Source: Macrocystis pyrifera | Taxonomy: Eukaryota > Sar > Phaeophyceae > Laminariales > Laminariaceae | Reading direction: 5' to 3' | Assembly (NCBI GenBank): GCA_031763025.1 | Contig: JASSKH010000016.1 | Coordinates: forward strand, 4,402,001 to 4,466,000 | Length of the DNA: 64,000 nucleotides | Shown here: positions 1 through 11,700 of the stretch, one piece after another | Layout: each line of letters opens with the position of its first letter | Position numbering within the stretch: the stretch's first letter is position 1 | The notes under the pieces: generated by a model | The model's database searches: none | Seen by the model: only the letters and a program-made list of their open reading frames with translations | Told to the model about the DNA's origin: nothing | Program-made: the position numbers and the translations under genes

Positions 1-102
1 ATTGTTTCCGTGTCTCCGACATGTGGAATGTAGGAACTCCCCATCCTGCGCGCGCGTTAAAAAGAGGGGCGTGGGGGGGGGGGGAGCGAAGGGGACAGGG
101 GG

Positions 103-315
103 CGGGGGGGGGGGGGTGTACTCATTATCATGCATGGCCGTAGTCGTATGACCATAGACTCTCGCATCTCTACAATGCCGGGACGGAGCATGTCGGGCTT
201 TCACCGACCAGGCAGACATCGCTTGCACCAAGCGCGAAGCGCCGTGAGGTGTTTTGCGAGTCGCAGAAGGGTGAGCTGCATCCTACTAAGAACCGCTTGT
301 GCGGCGGATTTTCTT
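103..315 (-). mobile_element. Family A SINE-like element, poly(C)-tailed
   Basis: Read on the minus strand it ends ..ACGGCCATGCATGATAATGAGTACA followed by poly(C), seen here as poly(G) on the left. The body shares the GAAGCGCCGTGAGG-type segment with the other copies. The 5' part is missing. Confidence 0.7.
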
Positions 316-429
316 ACATATGGGGGAGAGAATGAGAAAGAGGGAGGGCGCGAGGGGGGGGGGGGGGGGGGGGGGGGGAGAGAGATGTATCAATGGAGAG
401 AGGAAGAGATAGAACAAGAGAGAAAATTG

Positions 430-1180
430 TAAAGACCGCTACTATTAATACCTCTACCGTCACCGTTAAGTACTGGTTCATGGTTGCCGTCACCTCTATT
501 GTTACCGTTGTCGTTACTGCTGCTGTCACTGTTACCTATAACGCGCTATATAGTTACTGTTACCATTGTAACGGATATCGTTACATCTACCGTTACCGTT
601 ACCTCTACCGTTACCGTTACCGTTACCTCTGCCATTACCATTACCGTTGCCTCTATCGCTACCATTACCTCCATCGCTACCGTTATCGCTGCCATTACCG
701 TTCTTCTTTACCGTTCGCATTACGGTTTCGTAGATCGTTACCGCTATCTTCACCGTTATCGTTGCCTCTACAGTTACCGCTACCGTCACACCTATGGTTA
801 CCGTTACGTCTATCGTCATCAATACCGCAGCGAGTACCACTACCGCTATCGTTTCCTCAACCGTTACCAGTACCGTTGCCGTTCCCGTAACGGGTACGGC
901 TACCGTTACATTCACCTCTGTAGATACCGTTCCATGTACCGTCTCCGCTACCGTTTCTGTAATGGGTACCGTTTACCGTTACCATTGACCTCTTAGTTAC
1001 GGTTACCTCTATAGTTACCGTTTCATCTACCATTACCGCTTCCGTAGCGGGTACCGCTTGCGTTACTATTACAAATTACCTCTATATCGTTGCCGTTATC
1101 TCTATCGTTACCGCTACTGTTACCTCTATCGTTGATGTTACCTCTATCATTACCGTTACCTCTACCGTTTCCGTTACCGC
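430..1180 (+). repeat. CCGTTA-based simple repeat in an SGF29 intron
   Basis: Irregular array of CCGTTACC and CTCTACCGTTACC units over 750 bp, ending at the acceptor (CAG at 1181-1183). It gives long meaningless frames rich in Tyr and Arg, or Val and Thr. Not the TTAGGG telomere repeat. Confidence 0.85.
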
Positions 1181-1183
1181 CAG

Positions 1184-3690
1184 GTATCTCGCTGGGCGCG
1201 CGTGCTACGAGGTGAAGGATGCGGACGACCCTCTGAAGCAGGTCGAGGTCCCCGCCGACAGCGTCATCCGGCTCAGGGAAGGGGGACAAGGCTTCGCGAA
1301 AGGAGACAACGTGAGTGGTTACCACCGCCAGACGCGTTCCACATACGATCGGGGTACAGTAGAGGTCCCTCTATAGTGCCGGTTAAGCACCGTAATAAAG
1401 AGCATTGATCAAGCACAGGGGTAATGCGATATTTTTTTAGCGCTCGTTTTTTTTTCTCGACAACGGTAAGAGTGCTAAAGTCGGATATTTTGGCAAAACC
1501 TTCCGGTTCTGGAAGATATATAAGCGCTGAAAAACAATCGCATTGCCCCTGCTGTGCGACGTCAACGCTCTTTGCGGCAGTCCCGGCTGCCCGCTACGTA
1601 TACGTGGTGCCGGTGAACGCGCTTCGCGCAGATGGGCTTAGCCAATGTGTGCAGAGTGCGGAGTAGCAGTGCCGGTTGCAGCTATTGTGTCGGTATGTTG
1701 GCTAGCGCACACAGGCACTGTAAAGGCACGACTCCTTTTGTTTTCCTTCCATCCCATTCATGTTTTTTTTTTTTTTTTTGTCTAATCATCACTTTTACTT
1801 TCCAGCCTAACTCGTAGGAGGTTTTTTCCCTCAGCGATCTTCTGGACAGACAAGCCGTGGTCACAGGTGTCGTCCCTTCTCCCCCCCGGTACGTGCCTTT
1901 ATTTTTTGTCGCGCATAGGGTTCAGCATTCCCACTGCTCGTCGATTTTCATCGAATGTACAGCTAACTCACGCTCTCGCGCTTTCCGCTGATCTTTATGT
2001 TTTGCAAGAAAAAGTCCCTACGAGCGTGCACTCGGTGAGACTTGAACCCACGAAATTGATCTTGATAGGCACGCGGACCACCTACCAAGCCACCGGGGAC
2101 GCCGGTTGATATTCGCCCTTGTCCAGATTATCTCTCCCTCATGGTAATAGTCGTAACTCAGATCCGGGGTTATACAGCAGGCGTTTCTCTCCCCCCTCCC
2201 CACGACGGTTAATGCCTCCATTAAGGCCCTTTCTTCCCTGGTCGATTCGCGTCGATAAACAAGTACCTGGTATGTATTATGGCACTTTTTGGCCGACACA
2301 CATCCCACCAATGGGGGCTTCTCATCTGCGGAACAAACTAGCCAATAGGGCTGGCTGCCTTGTAAGGCACATATGCGTGCCTTGAGAAGGCACGACTTCT
2401 TGTTCGTTTTTACTATATATACCTTAGGGGCACTGAGTTCGCATCAAATAGGGATAATGCGATCGTGTCTCAGCGCTTGGTTTTTTCCAGAACTAAGGGA
2501 AGGTTTCTATAATAATACCGAACACGGGAGGCGTTTTCGGAAAGATCTATCTGGCCGAGAGCCTTCCGAAAATATAACGTTCGACTTCAGTAGCACCCTT
2601 TGCTGTTGCGGGGGATCATGGTAAATAGGACCAAATACTGTTAGTAAAAATAGGGAATATATATAGGTTTTTGTGTGTACCGTAGGTCCTGTTTACTATG
2701 GTCCCCCGTACCAATGTTGAGAAAACAAGCGCTGAAAGAAACGATCGCACCCCTATGTATGTACGGGAAGTCAACGCTCCTTAAGGGATTTGCCGTCTTA
2801 TTACGGGGGACCAGAGTAAATAGGACCAAAAAATTGTCAGTAAAAATGAGGAAATATATAGTTTTTTGTGTGTACCGTAGGTCCTATTTACTATGGTCCC
2901 CCGTAGATAGTTATAAACCTATTTCGTCTCGCCGAATTCAGATACCTGGTATATATATATATATTTATTTTCCTTCTTATATATAGATTCACTCAGTACT
3001 TATTTTCTCACCTTGTGTACCAGGTATATAGGCTCATCAGGTTGAATGAGATTTTTTTTTTTTTTTTTTTTTTTTACGGAAGTTTTTTTGGGTGAGATTA
3101 CAGAGCTCCTTTAGAACCGCAGTCCCGAAAAAAAAAAAAAAACTCCTGAGTAATTCTGTCTCCAAAATGGAACTGCTGTCCTGAAAGGGTTTCGTAAAGT
3201 CTTTTAGTACTGCACTCTACATCAAACGTAATTGTTACTCTGATTCCGTGTATTTTTTTTTGTCCCCACAACTAGAGTGCTGTCTTAAGCGGGTTGAGTT
3301 GAGTGACAAAGGAGCCTCAGATTATTTTTTTTTTCCAGGTGCATCCACCCCCCTGTACCATCGTAACAGTCGTCGTCACCGGGAGTTGTTTTCTGTGTGC
3401 GATGCACCACAGGTGAACACTCTCTATATATCCAAACCCCATCCTCACCCTCCCACCCCCCATCCCCTCCACGAAATAATGCCGAGCAGGTTTTGGCAGT
3501 TTTTTTTTCCGGACACGACGAGTTTCTACCGGGGCACGATCAGCAAACAGCCGGTTCGCAAAGCGGGCCTTGTTTCTGAGGTGGGTTTATAGTGTTTTGT
3601 GAAGCATGCATGCGTTGGGGTGGGGGAGGGGGGGTAGGGGGTGAATTGACGTGACCCCCTTCCCCTCTCGCAGCCATGCATGGCATGAGT

Positions 3691-3752
<62 letters not shown>

Positions 3753-6345
3753 CCCGAGCATGTGCCGGGGTTGAAATAAAGTGGACCCCCCCCCCCCCCC
3801 CCCAGTAACATATGGAAACGTAATGAGCGCCCAATTGTTGGAGGTGACTCTATTAGGAGTAGGAACGGTGCTCCGTCTCGAAAGGGATGCGTGGTCGATG
3901 GTCGAATGACTAAGGCAAGCAACAAATGAGTAACCCCCCCACCCCACCCCCCTTGACTAAGGCAAGCAACAAATGAGTACCCCCCCCCCCCCCCCCCCAC
4001 CCCCCAGTAGAACTCACATAGCGCGAGAATGCGAAAGGTACAAAGAGGAGCGGGATGTGTTGGAGGGGGAGACGAGGAAAGTGGACGAACGTGACATGAA
4101 GGAGCTTGGTACACTACGTAGTAGCGAGAAAACTATCGCTATCCCAGGTGATAGATATCACGGGGGACCATAGTAAATAGGATTAAATGCTGTTAGTAAA
4201 ACGGGAAATATATAGGTTTTGTGTATACCGTAGGTCCTATTAACTATGGACCCGCGTAGTAGTGGCCACAGGCGGCGAAACAGGATGGGGGTAAGGCTGG
4301 CATATAGTTTCTATGTAATATATGGAAACAGCGTAATGAGCGCCCCAGGTGTTGGAGGTGCCTCTATTAGGAGTGGGAATGGTGCTCAGTCCACAAGGAA
4401 ATGAGTGCCCAACTGTTGGAGGTGTCTCTATTGGGAGTAGGAACGGTGCCCCCTCCGTCTCGAAAGGGATGCGCGGTCAATGGTCAAATGACTGTGAATA
4501 AAGCAAGCAGCAAATGAGTACGTTTCATTTTTTGTCATTTCGTTTCTTTCCCGCTTTCTTTCTCGTGTTTTTCTTGTCGGCGCACGCAGCTGGTAGTGCA
4601 GTTCGAGGACGATGCCGACCAAGACACGGGCAAGACCCCCCACCGGAGGATCAACTCCAAGCTCGTCCTCGCCCAACCCGGGGGGCACTAGTGAGTACCC
4701 CTCTCCCTCTTTTTGGCAAACTTACTGGTATGTCGGGGAAAACCGAGCAAAACCGTTTCAGAAAAAAGGAAGGTATTTTGAAAAAGTTGGGGAAAATCGA
4801 GCAAAATGAACTACCTGGCACCGGTGTGTATTTTTATTGTGAAAACTGAAAAATCAAGCGAAATATATCCGGAGAAGTCGAGCCGAGCTGAATGCATCTC
4901 CGACAACTCGAAACAAAATTTTGTCGGAAAAATGAAGGAGACTAATTTTACATGGGGGAAATCGAGCAAAAGAATCACGTCGGTAAAAAATCGAGAAAAA
5001 CAAATGAAAAATATAGCAAAGTATCGCCAGTTTTTTGTGACGATCCCACGCGGGGCGACAACTCAACCGGCGAGATGGAAGGGGGGGGAGGGGGACTGCT
5101 TAGATTCCCCCTTCAGCCTTATAACGGGCTATTCAGAGTGGTCCCTATTATAGTGCCGGTTGATATTAGTCCCCGTGTAATCGCTTGGCAATACAGATGG
5201 GATTACTACTGTAACCAGTGTGGTAGTGTGGTAGTGTGTTAGTGTGGTAGTGTGGTAGTGTTAGAGGGAGTAGATATTAATAGTGCCGGTTGCCGCCATA
5301 ATAGTGCCGGTATTGCTGCCTGGCGCATACATACATACATATAGAGACCGGCACTATAGAGAGACAGACCGGCACTACTGCTGTACGTACTTTTTTTTCT
5401 CGAAAGAGCGAGAAAGGCGGCAATATTGCGGGGGAAGATGGTATTACGGGGGGACCATAGTTAATAGGACCTACGGTCCGCACAAACACCCATATATTTC
5501 CATATTTTTACCAACAATATTTGGTCCTATTTACTATGGCCCCCGGTAATAGTCAGGACTTGATACGGTGTGCGAAACACATAGGGGGATACATGGCTTT
5601 TGGGTCCATCGTGGGTTCTGACTATTCACATAACATTAGCCCCCCCCTTCAGAAGTTGACTTTTTTAGGACTGTTAGTACTGCAGTCCCGTTTTGGGGAC
5701 AAACCGGACAAATTCTCAGTAGTTTGTCCCTAATGGGGGACTGCGGTACTAAAAGAGTTGACATGTTTTTAATGGTCATGTTTCAAAAGGGTATTGCTTT
5801 GGCGTATTTACGTGGTACCCGAGAAACGCTCTTTGGATGCTCCGCCGAAAGGGGACGTTATCCCCGACAGGAACTTGCGGCGCGTCGCGAAGTGCCGTAC
5901 GGGTAGTAGGTCGTGAGTCGTAGGCACCCCTCGCTTACTCGGTATGTGCAGGTGGCGCTGGGCGGGGGGGAGGGGAAGTCAAAAGTTTCCCTCCTTTCTT
6001 TGATTGGGCGGTGGCGTACGCCCGCAGGTCCTGGACGGTTTACCCCCCCTACCCTACCTTATTCTACCCTACCCTAACTTACCCTACCTCCCACCTCCCC
6101 CCTCCCCCCCATAGTAGCGAGAAAATTATCGCTATCCTAGGAGATAGATGCCGGCCACAGGCAGCGATTCAGGAAGGAGATAACAATTACGCAACATTTT
6201 TATGTAATATATGGAAAGGATGGAATGAGCGCCCCGCCCAACTGTTGGAGATGTCTATTCGGAGTAGGAAAGGTGCGTGCTCCGTCTCGAAAGGGATGAG
6301 TGGTAAAATTGTCAAATTAGTCAGGGCGAGCCGCAAATGAGTACG

Positions 6346-6389
<44 letters not shown>

Positions 6390-6794
6390 CCCTCCTGCCC
6401 CCCCTTGCAACCCCCGCGTACAAAAATCAGCTCCGACGACTACCGTAGCGGAGGTGGCGGCAACGATAGTAACAGCAGCCAAGTCCACACCCACAGCCAC
6501 ACCCACAGCCACACCAATGCCTCTTACGAGGAACACCACCACCACATGCCCTCGCGCGGCTGGGTCGACGAAGACCACCGCGACCGTCGCGGGGGGGGAG
6601 GGGGTGGGTATGACGCGGACGCCTACTACGGTGATGATGGGGGTGGCGGCGGGGGCGGGGGTTGGGATGAGGAGCTGGCGCGTCCCCCCAAGAAGCCGAA
6701 GCGGAGGCTGATGGGCGGGGGTGGGGGAGGGGGAGGGGGAGGGAGTGGGGGGGGAGGACGCGGTAGTCGCGGTATTAGCACCGGGTTTAGGTGA
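1184..6794 (+). CDS. SGF29: SGF29-like SAGA-complex tandem Tudor protein, 5' end outside the window
   Basis: SGF29 reads H3K4 methylation for the SAGA acetyltransferase through tandem Tudor domains. Four exons fit: 1184-1310, 3490-3580, 4590-4690 and 6431-6794 (stop TGA 6792-6794). Seen: YEVKDADD and FAKGDN in the first; VLAVF then PDTTSFYRGTI in the second; VVQFEDDADQD and RRINSKLVLAQP in the third. These match the Tudor core of the family (V.ALYP.TT.FYRA, then a [VL].F.DD strand). The last two junctions keep phase, with TA|C making Tyr. The last exon adds a tail of about 120 residues rich in His and Gly, with a basic PPKKPKRR stretch, unusual for SGF29. In the second exon a run of nine T separates VLAVF from PDTTSFY by one base, so the run is miscounted, the acceptor differs, or the copy is damaged. 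The N-terminal part lies upstream. Family assignment is from motifs only. Confidence 0.78.
1761..2107 (-). mobile_element. tRNA-derived SINE with poly(A) tail, copy 1
   Basis: On the minus strand it starts with a tRNA-like head: A-box-like TGGCTTGGTAGGTGG and B-box-like GGGTTCAAGTCTC. A ~250-bp body and a poly(A) tail (T run near 1761) follow. It lies in an SGF29 intron. Confidence 0.8.
2606..2710. mobile_element. TA MITE (CGGGGGACC family), copy 1
   Basis: About 105 bp with terminal inverted repeats of about 27 bp beginning GCGGGGGATCATGG, ending CTATGGTCCCCCGTA. Confidence 0.8.
2801..2906. mobile_element. TA MITE, copy 2
   Basis: TTACGGGGGACCAGAG to CTATGGTCCCCCGTAG. It lies 90 bp from copy 1. 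Confidence 0.85.
3108..3215. mobile_element. MITE with TTTTAGTACTGCAGTCCC-like ends, copy 1
   Basis: Left end CTTTAGAACCGCAGTCCC, right end GTCTTTTAGTACTGCACTC with diverged inverted ends around a short A-rich centre. Partner copy at 5,660. Confidence 0.45.
3676..3751 (+). mobile_element. Family A 3'-end fragment with a 61-nt poly(C)
   Basis: Only about 15 bp of the family A terminus (CATGCATGGCATGAGTA) precede an uninterrupted run of 61 C (3691-3751). Confidence 0.55.
3795..3999 (+). mobile_element. Family B SINE-like element with duplicated 3' end
   Basis: Body AACATATGGAAACGTAATGA to AAGCAACAAATGAGTA plus poly(C). Then GACTAAGGCAAGCAACAAAT, GAGTA and poly(C) are repeated once more, so the 3' end with its C tail is tandemly duplicated. 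Confidence 0.65.
4115..4521 (+). mobile_element. Family B element interrupted by a MITE, ending upstream of an SGF29 acceptor
   Basis: Starts GTAGCGAGAAAACTATCGC and ends CAGCAAATGAGTACG at 4,521. A TA MITE sits at 4,158-4,259. The 68 nt from its end to the acceptor at 4,589 are T/C-rich. Confidence 0.65.
4158..4259. mobile_element. TA MITE, copy 3, inside a family B element
   Basis: Comparison with the uninterrupted family B copy at 6,113 shows insertion at a TA that is duplicated (4156-4157 and 4260-4261). This is the best evidence for TA target duplication. Confidence 0.85.
5138..5385. mobile_element. MITE with TAGTGCCGG ends, copy 1
   Basis: Left end GGTCCCTATTATAGTGCCGG, right end ACCGGCACTATAGAGAGAC. 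The interior contains a GTGGTAGT simple repeat and internal ATAGTGCCGG copies. Confidence 0.65.
5444..5549. mobile_element. TA MITE, copy 4
   Basis: TA-flanked, TTACGGGGGGACCATAG to CTATGGCCCCCGGTAA, in the orientation opposite to copies 1-3. Confidence 0.85.
5660..5765. mobile_element. MITE with TTTTAGTACTGCAGTCCC-like ends, copy 2
   Basis: Inverted ends: AGTTGACTTTTTTAGGACTG with a following CTGCAGTCCC on the left, and GGGACTGCGGTACTAAAAG with GTTGAC on the right. The centre is GTTTTGGGGACAAACCGGAC-like and also partly symmetric. Confidence 0.6.
6113..6386 (+). mobile_element. Family B element, longest clean copy, poly(C)-tailed
   Basis: From GTAGCGAGAAAATTATCGCT to CCGCAAATGAGTACG and a ~43-nt C run. 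The tail forms the pyrimidine tract before the SGF29 last-exon acceptor at 6,430. Confidence 0.7.
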
Positions 6795-7019
6795 ACGGTG
6801 GCGTTGCCGCGACGTTAGCACCGCGGTTGGGGTGGACGTATGTACGTATGATGCGTGTACGAATGTTGGCGGACGGGGGAGGGCGGGGGACAGTTGATCG
6901 TGATGGTGGGGGTGGTGGTGGTGGTGGTGGTAGCTGCAATCGTGATGTGGTTAGTGGGGGCGGTGGTGCGGAAGAAGGCTGTCTTTGGGCGGTGTTGAAG
7001 GAAGAGGCCACCCTGTGTA

Positions 7020-7500
7020 GTGGAACGGCCACGGCACCGTCCCGGGACGAATCCGCCGCAGCATGGATATACCCTGGATGAAAAGTGGCCACGGTATCGA
7101 CCCTAGGTGAAAAACGGCGGCGGCACCGTCCCTGGGCGCAAACGCCACCCACCGCATAGACCGACCAACCAACTGACCGACCCTGGGTGAAACTACCACG
7201 ACGTAGGTTAAACTGCCGCGGCACGGACCCTTTGTGAAACTGCCGCAAGATCGACTCTGGATGAAACCGCCGTGGCATCGGACCTGGATGAGACCGTCGC
7301 GGCATCGACCAACCGACCGACCCTGGGGGTGGTGGGTGAAACCGCCGCGACATTGATCTTAGATTAAACCGCCGCGGAATTGACCCTGGGTCATTCCGCC
7401 GCGGCATCGACCCTGGATAAACCCACCGCGGCACTGACTTTGGATGAACCCGTCGTCGCATGGACCGACCGATAGACCGAACGACCGACCCACCGACCGT
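7020..7500 (-). repeat. ~31-bp minisatellite downstream of SGF29
   Basis: About 14 units of a GACCCTGGATGAAACCGCCG-type sequence followed by CGGCATC. The Arg/Pro-rich frame across it is a by-product. Confidence 0.8.
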
Positions 7501-8719
7501 TCGCGGCGCTTGTTAGTTTTAGGTGTTCGGAAGATGAAATAACAAAACACGCAAGCAGCACTAGTACGTACTGTAGGTCTACTCACATACTACGGCAATC
7601 AGTTAGAATCTTCGCCAAATAGCAAGTAGATGATAAAAAAACGCGCGTGTATACGTACGCAAGTGGGCGTTGTAAATTTTTCCGCGCCTTGCATGTTGCG
7701 CGACGCCTAACGCGTGCATCCGCATTGCTGCGCTTGGACGATGTTCGGTGGTTGTGGTGGCTAGCCAGGGTAGGGTACGGTGTTGGTGTTCGTGTTTTTT
7801 CTTTTTGGACTGTGTGTATCGATTGCATGGTTGACGGAGCGCGTGCCCCTGGACGGTGGACGAGGACGGGAGTAGGCCGATGGTGGTGGTGGTTTTGCTG
7901 CTATTGTTGCTGCTGCTTCCGACTGTTGCTGCTGCCGTGGCTGCTGCGGTTGCTACTGCTGCTGCTGCTGCTTGCCGCTTGGTATAAGCGCAATCGGATA
8001 ACGGGCCTACCCCCTTAGCTTCCACGACGAACCGGGAAGGGATACTAAGCAGACAGACAGGCGTACACTTTCCCTTTCCCCCCTTCTTCGCCCACGCATA
8101 GTAGCGATAGCAATAGCGGTAGCGATAGCGACAGCGGTGGCGATAGATGACCGCACAGGACACCTACAGCAGTAAGAAACCGGAATGCCGACACAGGCTG
8201 GATTTCTTGGTGCCTTATTTCGGAAAGGGTGCTTGTTTGGGAGTTTTTCTTGGTTTCTTATTTCGAAAGTGTTTTTTTTTCTGGAATTTGTGCGTTCTAC
8301 ACTTTTACAGCTTCGGTATGACGGCTACCGAATTTCATTTAGTTTCCCTGTAAGTCTCAGATTGGCTTTCTTGCGTACGGTCGTTCTTGTTTTTCTTTAG
8401 TATGTTTCCTGAATTGCTACTTCGAAGTAGAAGGTGATAGGAGCTCCGAATGGCGCGGAATTGTTTTTGCCGCCGTTTTTTTTTTCGGGACGGTAGGGCG
8501 CGCGCGGGGGGTTTGTGTTAACGGACGTTTTCGGTTGCATATAGTTTGTAGATTAGTCGGCACAGCTGCTTCCGGTCAGGGTACGTACTTCGAAGTGTTC
8601 ACATCATAGCGTCGGGCTATACATAGGGGTGGTGGCTAGATGTTTTTCGGTTCTGGCGTTCCGTGATTGGTATGATCAGTGTTGACCCTACGCTTTTTGT
8701 GCTGGGATGAACGGGACTG
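7500..8719. other. Spacer without recognisable genes
   Basis: Contains a TGCTGC-rich stretch (7,890-7,980) and a GCGATAGC hexamer repeat (8,100-8,150). No supported coding region. Confidence 0.6.
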
Positions 8720-9040
8720 TCGGGGGGGGGGGGGGGGGGGGGGGGGGGGGTAGAAGCGGGAGGGGGGGCGGCGGAGGGTGGAGGGGGGGGGGGAGGAGGC
8801 GGGGTGTACTCATGTCATCATGCATGGCTGTAGTCGTACTTCGAGTATTACCGTAGGCGTTCGCATTTCTACAATGTCGGGACGGAACACTTGGGGTTTT
8901 CACCGAACAGGCAGACGTTGCTTGCATCAAGCTCAAAGGGCCGTGAGGTGCTGGGCGAATGGCATGAAGGGTGAGCTCATTTGCTACTTAAAACCACTTG
9001 TGAGACGGACCTTCTTGCATATGGATGACGGCGTGGAATA
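8720..9040 (-). mobile_element. Family A SINE-like element
   Basis: Body at about 8,810-9,040, with its poly(C) tail appearing as a G run of about 30 at 8,720-8,750 and further G-rich sequence. More diverged than the other copies. Confidence 0.7.
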
Positions 9041-9438
9041 AATTAAGGGGAGTCTGAAGGACAATGGTAGCCTTTGTCTCCTGCAGAGAGACCGTCCAAT
9101 TCAGTAGCGAGGATGAAGAGCAGTATAATAAGTGGCGCGGGCGCGGAACGGCGCGTGTATGTGACTCAAGTATATGCTTTCCCCGCTTCAACTGCTTACT
9201 GCTGCTACTGGCGTTGGCTGCGGACTGCTGTCGCTTGTCGTAGAGCTAAATTGGTGGCACTACCGCCAACAGTAACAGCAACAACAACATCAACATCAAC
9301 ACACTTTCCACCAACACCGCCACCAATACGCGATTAACCTATTACGGGGGACCATCATACCTCAGTCCAATCTTGTATTAAATGGTAGCACCTAGGGAAC
9401 AGCAGGGCAACCCTTGCCCTGCTCTACAATCCTATTAT

Positions 9439-9542
9439 GTACGGGGGGCCATAGTAAATAGGACCTAATATTGTCAGTAAAAATAGGTAAATATATAGGT
9501 TTTGGTGTGCACCATGGGTCCTATTTACTATGGTCCCCCGTA
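9439..9542. mobile_element. TA MITE, copy 5
   Basis: GTACGGGGGGCCATAG to TGGTCCCCCGTAA. A lone terminal fragment (TTACGGGGGACCAT) lies at 9,343-9,356. Confidence 0.8.
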
Positions 9543-9802
9543 ATATTTGAACTTTCCCATCCGGAGAGAACGACTTTTTTTTTCACTTTGGACATGGGAA
9601 AAGTTGCCACCTCCACGAAACACTTTTAACACTACTTACTGTAACACCACCCACACCACTACTACCACCGCCACCGTCACCATCACTGCCATCACCACCA
9701 CCATTTCCTTTCGAGGCCTTCTTCGGCCGGAAGAGGGCTCTTTCGGAGCAACGTTCCACAGCTCGGACATATCATCGATTCCCACTTGATGTGGATTTTT
9801 CG

Positions 9803-10030
9803 CGGCAGACAGATCCCTGATCTGTACCAGGTATGATCTACTGCTGCAGCTTACTTTGCCGAGTGGGAGCCTTATAATCTACCTGCATGATGTAGCACGT
9901 GTTTTTGGGTTTGATCTGTACTGTACAAATCCTGCACAACATCTTGTAACGGCAGCTTAGGATCTGTAGATGATCTATCTGTAGACCGATCGTGATCTAT
10001 CTTGATCTGTCCGACGTGCAATATTCCATA
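9803..10030 (-). mobile_element. GATC-rich ~250-bp MITE-like family, copy 1
   Basis: Ends rich in GATCTGTAGATGATC, with a GATCTGTCCGACGTG right end. Carries a 7-bp insert (CCAGGTA) at 9,827-9,833 that is absent at the same place in the copy at 52,765. Confidence 0.6.
9825..9833. repeat. TA-CCAGG-TA scar, with a known empty site
   Basis: CTGATCTGTA-CCAGGTA-TGATCTA here against CTGATCTGTATGATCTA in the sister repeat at 52,844. The difference is exactly CCAGG plus one extra TA. Confidence 0.7.
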
Positions 10031-11044
10031 AACATGTTCGTTCATTTGTTCGGGTCCGCTTGGGCCACAAGAGGGTCGCTTCCCTGGATTTTATGTATGG
10101 TGTCCTCCGTCCTGGCACCCCCCCCCCCGAAGCACACATGCACCTGGTACCCCGTTGGCCATCGTTCATCACCTTTGGCACCAAAGGTCAGGAAGTTTCT
10201 ACGCCTTTGTCGCCGCCTGCCTCTAGTCGTGTTGAGTCGTCAGCGCGCGAGCCTTCGGGGTTCACACTTGTTTCCCGAATCCCTTTCGTATCGTACCGGT
10301 ATTCGCCATGTATTGACCGGAGAAGAACCGAGACCCAGAACCCGTGGAGAAACAGCAGCACCAGCGACCAGACAGAGAACCGGAGCGCAAACAGGCAGAG
10401 GTAGACAAACAGACAGACGAGCAGCGACGGGGAGAAGCAGAGAGACGGACATGGACAAGAGGAACAGAGAGACTGCCAGACAGACAAACAGACAGACCAA
10501 CCGACACACAGGCAGACAAACAAACAGGCAAACAGACAACAGATAGACAGACAGACGGAAGGAATGAGGAAGGACGGACAGGCGGACAACAACTTAATTT
10601 CCGTCTCAGATACCCGCGGCCTTGGACGACCCACTACTACTGCTGTACGTCGAACGTCAGTCGAACCGGTCGAACCTATTTCCAGCAAAATAACGCAGAC
10701 ACCACCGACCACCAGCTGCAGCCGCTGACAAATCCATCGTCTTCTGTCATCATCATGAATAACCAGAGACAAAATGCAGCACCACACACAACGGGCATGA
10801 CCTCCTCATGCGAGCGTCCAACCTTCACCATTAAGCAAGACACTGGGGCAAAGATAATCGTATCGTTGGCGCTGCTCCACAGTAAATTATTTTCCGTCTC
10901 AGAGACCCTGTAGTTCAGCGCTGGGGAATAGTGCACAAATCGGACAGATCTCGATCTACGGCAACTAAAGCAGCCGCAGATAGATCATCTAAATCCGATA
11001 TTAGCCGTTTTACGTTTTGCGCAAGAATAATATCTGTATCATAC
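10031..11044. other. Spacer without recognisable genes
   Basis: Apart from the CAGA repeat, nothing assignable. The frames seen are repeat-derived. Confidence 0.55.
10380..10560. repeat. (CAGA)n-like tetranucleotide repeat
   Basis: Interrupted ACAGACAG/ACAAACAG repeats that create Cys/Ser/Val-rich frames on the minus strand. Confidence 0.85.
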
Positions 11045-11700
11045 AGATATATACAAAAATCACACCCTGGACAATAGACAATAGTCCAATAGTCTATTAA
11101 CAGCTTCCTATTTATTGCAATTGGCTGTCTATTGTGGTCCCTAGTTCCAGTTAATTGAAAGGCGTCGAGCTCTATTACCCAGACAATTTCTATCAAGTGA
11201 TCCCTACCTGGCCCTATTGTCCAGACAATTTCACTTTGTAGGCAGTCTCCGTAATCAATGGTCCGGACAATTCCAATTATTGGACCTTTTCTCCTAAATA
11301 AATTGTCCGGCCAATTCCAACTGACAGGCTTTCTGCTGAATCAATTGTCCCGACAATTCCAATTGATCGTCGGCCCCCCGAAATAGTTGTCCGGACAATT
11401 TCAATTAGTAGACTGACGCCAAAAGTATTTGTCCGGACAACTCCAATTAGTAGACAGTCTCCCAGATCTATTGCCTCGACAATTCCAATTTACACAGTCT
11501 TCAAAATCAATTGTCCGGACAATTTCAATTAGCAGACTGCTTTCTAAATCAATTGTCCGGGCAATTCCAATTAATAGACGGTATACAAAATGAATTATCC
11601 CGACAATTCGACTAATGCAAAATCTCAAAACTACGTCAGACAATGCCATTGGTGGGCAGTCTCCTAAATCAATTACCCGTACATTTAAAAATAACAGTAC
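11045..11700 (+). repeat. ~46-bp satellite array, forward orientation
   Basis: About a dozen diverged monomers carrying TCAATTGTCCGGACAATT, whose core AATTGTCCGGACAATT is a perfect 16-bp palindrome, followed by CCAATTAATAGACAGTCT-like sequence. Confidence 0.8.

Noticed and set aside
393-1325. Tyr/Arg-rich and Val/Thr-rich frames up to 170 codons
   Set aside because: They are translations of the CCGTTA simple repeat inside an SGF29 intron.
2030-2105. tRNA gene on the minus strand
   Set aside because: Has A- and B-box-like motifs but continues into a SINE body and poly(A), and recurs twice; it is a SINE head.
3526-4173. Overlapping frames rich in Gly or Pro
   Set aside because: They come from poly(C)/poly(G) runs and retroposon ends.
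10240-10787. Cys/Ser/Val-rich frames resembling secreted cysteine-rich proteins
   Set aside because: Produced by the CAGA tetranucleotide repeat; no signal peptide or conserved spacing.
11045-11700. CRISPR-like array
   Set aside because: Units are diverged satellites without conserved repeat/spacer alternation, in a eukaryotic genome.
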